Source: Niallia nealsonii (GTDB lineage Bacteria; Bacillota; Bacilli; Bacillales; Cytobacillaceae). From it: a stretch of 64,000 nt of DNA. The DNA lies in the NCBI RefSeq assembly GCF_002835805.1, contig NZ_PISE01000008.1:100738-164737 (forward strand). Direction: 5' to 3'. The notes beneath the pieces are model-generated. The model was given only the letters and a program-made list of their open reading frames with translations, made no database searches and was not told the origin of the DNA. Made by a program: the position numbers and the translations under genes. This document shows, piece after piece, positions 57,233 to 64,000 of the stretch; the first letter of the stretch is position 1; each line of letters opens with the position of its first letter.

Positions 57233-58333
57233 ATGAAAAAGAAAATCGCTGTATTACCAGGAGATGGAATAGGTCCTGAGATTGTTCAAGGTGCTATTGA
57301 AGTATTGCGAGTAATTGAGGAAAATTTCCAACATGAGTTTGAATATGAATTTGGAAATATCGGTGGAAATGCTGTTGATATAGATGGAAGTCCTTTACCT
57401 GATAAAACGATTAATCTTTGCAAAAACAGTGACGCTATTCTTTTAGGGGCTGTTGGTGGACCGAAGTGGGAGACGCTTCCTGTTCCCCTGCGTCCAGAAC
57501 AAGGGTTGTTAAAAATTAGAAAAGAATTAAATCTTTTTGCTAATTTAAGACCAACAACTTATTATGAGAGTTTGGCGGGATCTTCGCCATTACGCCAAGA
57601 AATTATTGAAGGTGTAGATTTATTTGTTGTCAGAGAATTAACTGGCGGAATTTATTTTGGCAAGCCAAGCGAAAGAACAACTATTAATGGCCAAAGTGGT
57701 GCAGTAGATACATTAGTCTACAGTAAAGAAGAGATAACAAGAGTACTAGAAAAGGCATTTGAAATTGCACAAACTCGTTCAAAAAAAATAACATCTGTAG
57801 ATAAAGCGAATGTACTGGAATCCAGCAGATTATGGAGAGAGTGTGCAAACGAAATTGCAAAAAAATATCCAGATGTTTCGTTAGAACATATGTTAGTAGA
57901 TAATGCAGCTATGCAGCTTATTAGAAATCCAAAACAATTTGATGTGATTGTAACAGAGAATATGTTTGGGGATATTTTAAGTGATGAGGCATCTGTATTA
58001 ACAGGTTCTTTAGGAATGTTGCCATCTGCAAGTATTTCAGAATCTGGCCCGTATCTTTATGAGCCAATTCATGGCTCAGCTCCAGATATTGCAGGACAGA
58101 ATATTGCTAATCCACTTGCTACCATTCTTTCTGCAGCTATGCTTTTACGTGTATCTTTCCAATTAGAAGAAGAGGCGGCAATTATTGAAAAAGCGGTAAA
58201 TGCTGTTTTAGATAATGGATTCCGTACAAGAGATATTATTTCTCCAAATACAAAAATTGTTTCCACTACGGAAATGGTAGAAGAAGTGAAAAAAGAAATA
58301 GTAGCTAAATTGGCGAATAAATTAAACGCATAA
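57233..58333 (+). CDS. leuB: 3-isopropylmalate dehydrogenase
   Basis: A 366-residue NAD-dependent oxidative decarboxylase, third step of leucine synthesis. Opening [19 protein letters not shown], substrate-site [14 protein letters not shown] and [24 protein letters not shown] and the metal-binding Asp region [27 protein letters not shown], then the coenzyme loop [13 protein letters not shown]. Length canonical. AAAGGGCG precedes the ATG. Confidence 0.98.
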   Translation: MKKKIAVLPGDGIGPEIVQGAIEVLRVIEENFQHEFEYEFGNIGGNAVDIDGSPLPDKTINLCKNSDAILLGAVGGPKWETLPVPLRPEQGLLKIRKELNLFANLRPTTYYESLAGSSPLRQEIIEGVDLFVVRELTGGIYFGKPSERTTINGQSGAVDTLVYSKEEITRVLEKAFEIAQTRSKKITSVDKANVLESSRLWRECANEIAKKYPDVSLEHMLVDNAAMQLIRNPKQFDVIVTENMFGDILSDEASVLTGSLGMLPSASISESGPYLYEPIHGSAPDIAGQNIANPLATILSAAMLLRVSFQLEEEAAIIEKAVNAVLDNGFRTRDIISPNTKIVSTTEMVEEVKKEIVAKLANKLNA

Positions 58334-58440
58334 CAAGAAAAAAATTCTAATACTGCTATCTACAAATCGATCATTAGTAAAATAATAAAAAATCTAATGT
58401 GTTCGCAAAAGAAAAGGAATAACAAGAAAGTGAGGGGAAT

Positions 58441-59853
58441 ATGATGGGGAAATCAATTGTTGAAAAAATATGGCAGAAGCATATTGTTCATAGAGAAGAG
58501 GGGAAACCAGATCTGCTATATATTGATCTTCATCTTGTGCATGAAGTAACATCACCTCAAGCATTTTCTGGTCTAAGAATGAAGAATCGAAAAGTGAGAA
58601 GACCAGATCGTACATTTGCGACAATGGATCATAATGTACCAACCATTAATCGCTTTAAAATAGATGATGAAGTGGCATTAAATCAAATGACCACATTGGA
58701 AAAAAATTGCTTGGAATTTAATGTTCCTTTAGCAAACTTAGAAAGCCCTGAACAAGGAATTGTCCATGTTATTGGACCAGAGCTAGGGTTAACACAGCCA
58801 GGAAAAACAATCGTATGCGGCGACAGTCATACATCTACACATGGAGCATTTGGAGCACTAGCATTTGGAATCGGCACTAGTGAAGTAGAACATGTATTGG
58901 CAACACAAACTTTATGGCAAACAACACCGAAAACATTAAAAGTAGAAGTAACTGGAAAACTTGCTCAAGGTGTTACAGCAAAGGATGTTATTTTATATAT
59001 CCTTTCCAAGTATGGGGTAAACTTTGGTACAGGACATGTTATCGAGTATACTGGCGATGTCATTAGAAAGCTTTCCATGGAAGAAAGAATGACCATTTGT
59101 AATATGTCTATTGAGGGCGGAGCGAGAGCTGGTTTAGTTTCCCCAGATGAAACAACTTTTGAATATGTAAGAAATCGCAAATATGCCCCTGAAAATTTTG
59201 AAGCAGCTGTTGCAGAGTGGAAAGAGCTTGTTTCAGATGAAGATGCTGAATATGATAAAGTGATTATTATTGATGGCAATGATATTGCACCAATGGTAAG
59301 CTGGGGTACAAATCCAGCTATGACAGCAAAAGTAGATGCTAGTATTCCTACGTCTTCTAGTTATGAAGAAGAAACCGAACGCCGTGCATTGCAAAGTGCT
59401 CTTCAATATATGGATTTACAAGAAGGTCAGGCAATTACAGATATTAAAATTCAACATGTATTTATCGGTTCATGTACAAACTCTCGAATTGAAGACTTAA
59501 GACAAGCTTCTAGTGTCATTCAAGGACGAAAAGTGCAAGCGGGAGTACGGGCTTTGGTTGTGCCAGGATCTCAAAAAGTAAAAGCACAAGCAGAAAAAGA
59601 AGGATTAGATGCAATTTTTAAAGAGGCTGGTTTTGAATGGAGAGAAGCAGGATGCAGCATGTGTTTAAGCATGAATAATGATTTTGTGCCGCAGGGTGAA
59701 CACTGTGCTTCTACTTCAAACCGGAACTTTGAAGGCAGACAAGGTGCGGGAGCTAGAACTCATCTAGTAAGTCCAGCGATGGCTGCAGCTGCAGCTATAA
59801 ATGGCCGCTTTATAGATATTCGAACAGAACAAGCAGTGGAAGAATTAGTATAA
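58441..59853 (+). CDS. leuC: 3-isopropylmalate dehydratase large subunit
   Basis: A 470-residue aconitase-family subunit with a [4Fe-4S] cluster. The three cluster cysteines are visible in FIGSCTNSR and GCSMCLSMN; further family motifs are [27 protein letters not shown] and [12 protein letters not shown]. It isomerises 2- to 3-isopropylmalate with LeuD. GTGAGGGG precedes the ATG; the second ATG at 58444 is an alternative. It lies 107 nt after leuB. Confidence 0.98.
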   Translation: MMGKSIVEKIWQKHIVHREEGKPDLLYIDLHLVHEVTSPQAFSGLRMKNRKVRRPDRTFATMDHNVPTINRFKIDDEVALNQMTTLEKNCLEFNVPLANLESPEQGIVHVIGPELGLTQPGKTIVCGDSHTSTHGAFGALAFGIGTSEVEHVLATQTLWQTTPKTLKVEVTGKLAQGVTAKDVILYILSKYGVNFGTGHVIEYTGDVIRKLSMEERMTICNMSIEGGARAGLVSPDETTFEYVRNRKYAPENFEAAVAEWKELVSDEDAEYDKVIIIDGNDIAPMVSWGTNPAMTAKVDASIPTSSSYEEETERRALQSALQYMDLQEGQAITDIKIQHVFIGSCTNSRIEDLRQASSVIQGRKVQAGVRALVVPGSQKVKAQAEKEGLDAIFKEAGFEWREAGCSMCLSMNNDFVPQGEHCASTSNRNFEGRQGAGARTHLVSPAMAAAAAINGRFIDIRTEQAVEELV

Positions 59854-59881
59854 ACAAGAGATAAGGCAGGGAGGGATACAA

Positions 59882-60469
59882 ATGAGCGGATTTACTAAAT
59901 TTGTTGGAAAAGCAGCAGCGATGGATCGTGTCAATGTGGATACAGATCAAATTATTCCAAAACAATTTTTAAAAAGGATTGAAAAAACAGGTTTTGGCCG
60001 CTTTGCCTTTTTTGATTGGCGCTATTTAAAAAATGGGGAACCAAACCCTGAGTTTGAATTGAATTTTCCTGAGAATAAAGGTGCAACCATTTTAATTGCC
60101 AATAAAAATTTTGGTTGTGGTTCATCCAGAGAGCATGCACCATGGGCATTGCAGGACTATGGTTTTCAAGTAGTTATTGCACCGTCATTTGCAGATATTT
60201 TTTATCAAAACTGCTTAAAAAATGGAATGATTCCTATTCAATTAGACAGTGAAAAGATAGAATACTTGCTAAATGCTGCTAAAAATCAGCCATATAATTT
60301 GCATGTTAATTTAGAGAATGAAACAGTAGAAGATGAAAATGGTTTTAAAGAAAGCTTTGATATCCATCCTTACTGGAAAAAAATGCTTGTAAATGGTTGG
60401 GATGAAATTGAAATAACTCTGCAATACAGCACTGAAATTCAAGACTATGAAAATGCAGCTGCAAAATAA
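59882..60469 (+). CDS. leuD: 3-isopropylmalate dehydratase small subunit
   Basis: A 195-residue swivelling-domain partner of LeuC. It has MDRVNVDTDQIIPKQFLKRI, the active-site loop NFGCGSSREHAPWALQDYGF and FADIFYQNCLKNGMIPI. Last gene of the seven-gene ilv-leu operon; ilvD, leading on from IlvC, is not in this window. GGGAGGG precedes the ATG. Confidence 0.98.
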   Translation: MSGFTKFVGKAAAMDRVNVDTDQIIPKQFLKRIEKTGFGRFAFFDWRYLKNGEPNPEFELNFPENKGATILIANKNFGCGSSREHAPWALQDYGFQVVIAPSFADIFYQNCLKNGMIPIQLDSEKIEYLLNAAKNQPYNLHVNLENETVEDENGFKESFDIHPYWKKMLVNGWDEIEITLQYSTEIQDYENAAAK

Positions 60470-60478
60470 GTGTATATG

Positions 60479-60533
60479 AAAGGGGCTTTCCAATAAGTCA
60501 ATTTTTTTGACTGTTGGATGCCCCTTTGTTTGT
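60479..60533 (+). terminator. Terminator of the ilv-leu operon
   Basis: AAGGGGC / GCCCCTT outer stem and AGTCAA / TTGACT inner stem, followed by TTGTTTGTTT. Confidence 0.75.
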
Positions 60534-60616
60534 TTAAGAATGCTAATATATCGGTATTTTTGACTTTTAAATGGATTTCACTTTTGGCACAAGCACTTTT
60601 TCATTGCTCATCCTAT

Positions 60617-61330
60617 TTAAGAAGTGATGATTAAATATAATCCTGTAAAAAGAAGAATGATATATGTAATGATTTTAAATGTTTTTTGGCTGATCCATTT
60701 AAATAATAATTGCCCTGCAAATATGCCAATAATCAAAGATGGAAGTCCAATGCTGGAAGATATCCAAACTTCTGAACTTGTCCCTCCAAAACCTATCTGC
60801 ATAACAAGGCTGGCAAAATAAACAAATAAATAATACGCTAAAGTTGTGCTGCGAAGTGTTGCTTTATTTGTCCCTACACTAGAAAAATAAAGCAAAAGGG
60901 GAGGTCCTGGCACACCTATGCTTGTTGTCAGTAAACCAGATATGCCTCCTGTTAGAAAATCTCCTTTTTTCGATTGTTTAATGGTCAGTTTTAAAATCAG
61001 TAAGATAGTTAAAAAGATAATAAGGATGCCAACAGTCATTTTCAGTATTTGAACATCCATGTATAAATAAACGGCAAGTCCGATTATTAATCCTAAAATA
61101 CTGCCTTTTATTAGTGTTATCAATAATTGTTTATTAATTTCCTTTCTGATTTTATAAATCATAAAACTAGAAAGACAAATGGATAAGACGATATTGATTT
61201 GTACAGCAGTATGAATAGGATAAAGCAAAAAGAGAAAAGGAGTCCCGATAATAGAGAAACCGAAACCAGTGCTTGTTTGCAAAAGTGATGCAAAAAACAC
61301 AACAACAATTAATAATAACCAACCATCCAT
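60617..61330 (-). CDS. TSUP family membrane transporter (TauE/SafE type)
   Basis: A 237-residue permease with about eight hydrophobic helices in two homologous halves: the first with ASLLQTSTGFGFSIIGTPFLFLL, the second with LTGGISGLLTTSIGVPGPPLLLYF, both carrying the family's G-x-G-x-x-x-x-P and G-P-P-L/I elements. TSUP carriers are typically exporters or importers of small sulfur or organic anions such as sulfite, sulfoacetate or taurine; the substrate here is unknown. GCGAGG lies before the ATG at 61330. It is the distal member of a minus-strand cluster with gntR and an amidohydrolase, separated from them by a mobile element. Confidence 0.88.
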   Translation of the reverse strand: MDGWLLLIVVVFFASLLQTSTGFGFSIIGTPFLFLLYPIHTAVQINIVLSICLSSFMIYKIRKEINKQLLITLIKGSILGLIIGLAVYLYMDVQILKMTVGILIIFLTILLILKLTIKQSKKGDFLTGGISGLLTTSIGVPGPPLLLYFSSVGTNKATLRSTTLAYYLFVYFASLVMQIGFGGTSSEVWISSSIGLPSLIIGIFAGQLLFKWISQKTFKIITYIILLFTGLYLIITS

Positions 61331-61378
61331 AAAGTACCTCGCTTTGTATCATGCAATAAACTGTGTGTTTTATATTCT

Positions 61379-61528
61379 TGCTGTTTTTCGTCTCAGCAGC
61401 CTGAATATACTTTGTTTTCCTTGGGCACGTCTTTCTCCCATTCCCAAAGGAGTCTATGTGTATTCCATCTGCTGAGGCCTGTTATTCTATTATTTTTGTT
61501 AAAAATAATAAATTTTAAGAAAACAGTC
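61379..61528. mobile_element. MITE-like element, family B, copy 3 (reverse orientation)
   Basis: About 150 bp. The right-hand end, reverse-complemented, reads GACTGTTTTCTTAAAATTTA, the left end TGCTGTTTTTCGTCTCAG. The interior has the ATAGACTCCTTTGGG stretch of the other copies and can fold through CTCAGCAG / CTGCTGAG. Flanking 8-mers TATATTCT (61371-61378) and TATATTTT (61529-61536) agree in 7 of 8 positions, a target duplication. It sits between gntR and the TSUP gene. Confidence 0.7.
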
Positions 61529-61617
61529 TATATTTTTAATTATTTAATCATTTTTTGTAAATATTGCTCTTAAACTTGACTGTTGCTTTTTGCTGCAGGC
61601 ATTCATTTTCCCCCAGT

Positions 61618-62373
61618 CTACATATTAGATAGCGTTCTGCATGCTGTAAACTTTATTAAATCATGCACATAATATTCAGAGTTGAACATTATCGGAAGTC
61701 CTTCGTCTGTATACTTTGTAATATCGAGTCTTAAAAGGGGGGCATTTATTGGCAAATGAAGCATCTTTCCTAACTCATTATCTGTTAAAGTAGGAATCAG
61801 CTCCATAAAATCATGACTAAAATGAACATTGCTTGTTTCTTCTAAATAGGTAAAAATATTCTGTCCGAGATCATCTTCGCTAAATATATTGGTCTGCAAG
61901 TGTTTTTTTGCAATTCGATTTATGCAATAAACAGCAGGTGCATGATCGGCAAGAAATCGTTTTTTCACTATCAGGATTTCATCCTCTGGCTCTATTTTTA
62001 AGTATTCCGCCGTCTTTTTATCACACTTTTCCCAAGAATAGGTTATATTATCGACGTTAGCTTGATAGCCAGATTCTTTTATAAAGTTGCTTAGTTCTCC
62101 TGAAGAATCAATAATGCCAGTAAGTTTTCTTGCAAAAGTAGTAATGATTGTGCTGCTTCCTTGACTTCTTGTAATAAAACCTTCATTTTCTAAAACAGTA
62201 AGAGCTTCTCGAACAGTTACCCGGCTTACTCCCATTTCAGCAGCAAGTTTTGTTTCGGAAGGCAGCTTTGTCAGTTCATGTTCATTTGTATGCAAAATAT
62301 ACTGTTTTAAGTATTCAATTGTTTGTTTTACTGCTGTTAGTTTTTGCACTTTATTAATGCCGATTTTTGACAT
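61618..62373 (-). CDS. GntR/HutC family regulator with UTRA domain
   Basis: A 251-residue transcription factor. The N-terminal winged HTH (about 30-90) has LPSETKLAAEMGVSRVTVREALTVLENEGFI, the GntR signature. The C-terminal UTRA ligand-binding domain (about 100-248) has VKKRFLADHAPAVYCINRI and LRLDITKYTDEGLPIMFNSEYYVHDLIKF. The ligand is unknown; by context it could be a substrate or product of the adjoining amidohydrolase. AGGAGGAAAT precedes the ATG. It is 23 nt downstream of the amidohydrolase, same strand. Confidence 0.92.
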   Translation of the reverse strand: MSKIGINKVQKLTAVKQTIEYLKQYILHTNEHELTKLPSETKLAAEMGVSRVTVREALTVLENEGFITRSQGSSTIITTFARKLTGIIDSSGELSNFIKESGYQANVDNITYSWEKCDKKTAEYLKIEPEDEILIVKKRFLADHAPAVYCINRIAKKHLQTNIFSEDDLGQNIFTYLEETSNVHFSHDFMELIPTLTDNELGKMLHLPINAPLLRLDITKYTDEGLPIMFNSEYYVHDLIKFTACRTLSNM

Positions 62374-62396
62374 AATTTCCTCCTGTCTGTTTGCAA

Positions 62397-63743
62397 TTAA
62401 ATACCTGCCTTTTGGATGATTTTTGCTGCAGATATTCTGCTTTCAAACATAATTTTTTCTTCGTCTAATGTCAGTACTTCTCTGTTTTTCATAATAATCT
62501 TTCCATCAATAATAACATCAGTCACATCATTGCTTGTAGCCGATTCTATTAAAGTGTTCACTAAATTTTGAGTTGGCTGAATATGCGGCTGATTTAGATT
62601 GATTGCTATCAAATCTGCTTTTTTGCCAATCTCTAGTGTACCAATTTGTTGTTCTTGCAGGCTAGCTTTTGCTCCTCCTAATGTTGCCATCTCCAGTATC
62701 TTTTTTGACGGCATAACAACTGGATCGAAGATGGGGGTCCCCCAATAGGCTCGCATTAATGATTTAAATACTTTCATTTGATCAAAGAGGCTTAATCCTG
62801 CATGTGCTGCTCCATCTGTCCCAAGACCAATGCTAATCCCTTTGTGCAAAAGTGTTGGAGTTTTGGTGAAACCTTTTCCAGAATTGCTGATCGGACAATG
62901 GGCAATTTTAATATTATAGTTGTTTACAATATCGATTTCATTATCGGAAAGCAAAATGCTGTGTGCACTAAGAAAAGGCTGATCTAATACCTCTAAAGAT
63001 TCTAAAAATTCCAACGGACGTTTTTTATAGTGTTCCAGGCAGAAACTTATTTCATTTGTATATTCATTCATATGAGCCTGTACCCCTGTGTTTAACTCTT
63101 TTGCTGTTTCAAAAACACTAGTAATCAAACTTGGCGAACATGTAATGATAGATCTCAATGAAAACCAAATATTTATTCTTCCTTCTCCTGCCTGATGAAA
63201 ATCATCATAAAGTCTTTTATTTTGCTTTATTAATTCTTCTTCGGAAAACTTCATGCTAGAAGGTATAGCTTCACCTGTATTCATGGTAGAGCAGGTTAAA
63301 GTAGCTCGCAAACCTGCTTGCAACGCGCTTTCTGCTACTTTATGCATATAACTGCCGCCAGCATCAACAAAGGATGTAGTTCCGCTTTTTATCATTTCCA
63401 GGCAACTTAATTGAGCACTTTTATACACAGCATCTTCGTTTAAATTGCTTTCGTAAGGAACCATAATTCTTGTCCAGATCATAGGATATTCATCTGTGAT
63501 TTTGCCCCTTAGGAATTGTTGATTTGTGTGCATGTGTGCATCAATAAGCCCGGGCATTAGAAGTTTTCCTTTACCCTCTAAAGTTGTTTTGGACTTATAT
63601 TGTTTACTTATTTGCAAGAAGCTGTCCAGTGCAATGATTTTTTTATCCGCTATTGCAATAGACATATCTTCTTGGACAGTAAATTCATTCGTTAAGATAG
63701 AGCAGTTTTTAATAATTAAATCACATTTTTTAACTTGATTCAT
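62397..63743 (-). CDS. Amidohydrolase family deaminase (AtzA/TrzN/guanine-deaminase-like)
   Basis: A 448-residue metal-dependent hydrolase of subtype III, cytosolic. Metal and catalytic residues: PGLIDAHMHTNQQ (His70, His72), the third His in VQAHMNEY, the HSILLSDNEI His, and GLGTDGAAHAGLSLFDQMK with the catalytic Asp. The C-terminal composite beta domain has IGTLEIGKKADLIAINLNQPHIQP. Relatives deaminate S-adenosylhomocysteine, guanine, 8-oxoguanine or triazines; which one is not evident. The start at 63743 (GGAAGG upstream) is preferred over 63797. First gene of the cluster with gntR and the TSUP transporter. Confidence 0.9.
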   Translation of the reverse strand: MNQVKKCDLIIKNCSILTNEFTVQEDMSIAIADKKIIALDSFLQISKQYKSKTTLEGKGKLLMPGLIDAHMHTNQQFLRGKITDEYPMIWTRIMVPYESNLNEDAVYKSAQLSCLEMIKSGTTSFVDAGGSYMHKVAESALQAGLRATLTCSTMNTGEAIPSSMKFSEEELIKQNKRLYDDFHQAGEGRINIWFSLRSIITCSPSLITSVFETAKELNTGVQAHMNEYTNEISFCLEHYKKRPLEFLESLEVLDQPFLSAHSILLSDNEIDIVNNYNIKIAHCPISNSGKGFTKTPTLLHKGISIGLGTDGAAHAGLSLFDQMKVFKSLMRAYWGTPIFDPVVMPSKKILEMATLGGAKASLQEQQIGTLEIGKKADLIAINLNQPHIQPTQNLVNTLIESATSNDVTDVIIDGKIIMKNREVLTLDEEKIMFESRISAAKIIQKAGI

Positions 63744-63792
63744 TGCTGTAGTCCTTCCATTTACACTTGAATATTTAGTTGGATGCTGCTTA

Positions 63793-63808
63793 CCCATTAT
63801 TTAATGGG
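63793..63808 (-). promoter_or_regulatory. 16-bp perfect palindrome upstream of the amidohydrolase
   Basis: CCCATTA-TT-TAATGGG lies 50 nt before the chosen start codon. It is a candidate operator for the clustered GntR-type regulator, or the stem of a short hairpin. The 63809-63982 stretch has no other feature. Confidence 0.5.
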
Positions 63809-63982
63809 CTTTTGCTACTCTCTGATTGAAGTTTCGTTTGATATGCAAGTTTTTATTCCTTATTTCACTGCAGGTAGTTGTTTTGGCATCTGTTTTACAA
63901 AAGAGTAACTTTTTAGTTTTATAGCTGCTTGTTAAAAAATTTAAAATGGCTTTAACCGCCCCATCATCTATTCATAAAAATA

Positions 63983-64000
63983 GGCTGTTTTCGTAAACTT
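63983..64000. mobile_element. MITE-like element, family B, copy 4 (cut by window end)
   Basis: The last 18 bases GGCTGTTTTCGTAAACTT are identical to the reverse complement of the right end of copy 2 (43838-43855). The body continues beyond the window. Confidence 0.6.

Noticed and set aside
61395..61482. Possible unknown riboswitch ahead of the TSUP gene
   Set aside because: The fold is real on paper, but the ends, interior motif and target duplication identify it as a family B mobile element.

Overview
The window is AT-rich chromosomal DNA from an endospore-forming Bacillaceae. Spore genes (sspI, gerE, gerM), three T-box leaders, an L20 leader, a lysine riboswitch, AGGAGG-type ribosome binding sites and the gene order dnaI-ytxC-thrS-infC-rpmI-rplT-ysdA-ysdB-ysdC-sspI-pheST-zapA-polX-mutS2-lcfA-etf-trxA-uvrC-lysC-yslB-sdhCAB-gerE-racE-gerM-rph-rdgB-ysnB-ilv/leu all match the Bacillus subtilis backbone. 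The species cannot be fixed from sequence alone. No prophage, CRISPR array or complete active insertion sequence is visible.

Layout. 1-7.3 kb: the end of dnaI, ytxC, a T-box-controlled thrS, the L20-autoregulated infC-rpmI-rplT operon, ysdA and a VTT-domain membrane protein. 7.3-11.4 kb: ysdB, an M42 aminopeptidase, an AI-2E family membrane protein, sspI and a TrmH-family RNA methylase. 11.5-21.6 kb: T-box pheST, zapA, cvpA-like, polX, mutS2, yshE. 21.8-27.9 kb: acyl-CoA ligase, etfBA, trxA, uvrC. 27.9-32.3 kb: lysine riboswitch and lysC, a chemoreceptor, yslB. 32.7-35.9 kb: sdhCAB. 36-45 kb is the accessory part: DUF3231 protein, GNAT, a PanE-like reductase, a frameshifted exported protein, gerE, an extra RNase J, a VOC protein, a dead IS1595-type transposase and a DUF421 protein. 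44.8-49.2 kb: marR-racE, gerM, rph-rdgB-ysnB. 49.3-51.3 kb: two identical tRNA-Arg genes, ysnF and a YolD-like gene. 51.7-60.5 kb: a full ilvBHC-leuABCD operon with a CcpA site, a promoter and a Leu T-box. 60.6-63.8 kb: an amidohydrolase-gntR-TSUP transporter cluster on the minus strand.

Most notable is a set of small non-autonomous mobile elements that the genes do not explain. Family A (7122-7292) has matching ends and a perfect 8-bp target duplication that forms the ysdB stop codon. Its end resembles a solitary end at 42142 in the island that holds the IS1595-type transposase remnant. Family B (848-1020, 43682-43855, 61379-61528 and a partial copy from 63983) begins GGCTGTTTTC; the 61379 copy has a near-perfect 8-bp duplication and the 43682 copy interrupts the dead transposase. 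The gerE-marR interval has gained about 4 kb flanked by two copies of a roughly 90-nt hairpin repeat. Compared with the B. subtilis order, fadR and fadB are missing between lcfA and etfB, and rnhC is missing between pheT and zapA.

Regulatory reading: carbon status (cre sites before ilvB, the chemoreceptor and the YolD-like gene), amino-acid status (T-boxes for Thr, Phe and Leu; lysine riboswitch), general stress (a sigma-B promoter before ysnF) and sporulation (a sigma-K-type promoter before gerE) can all be seen directly.
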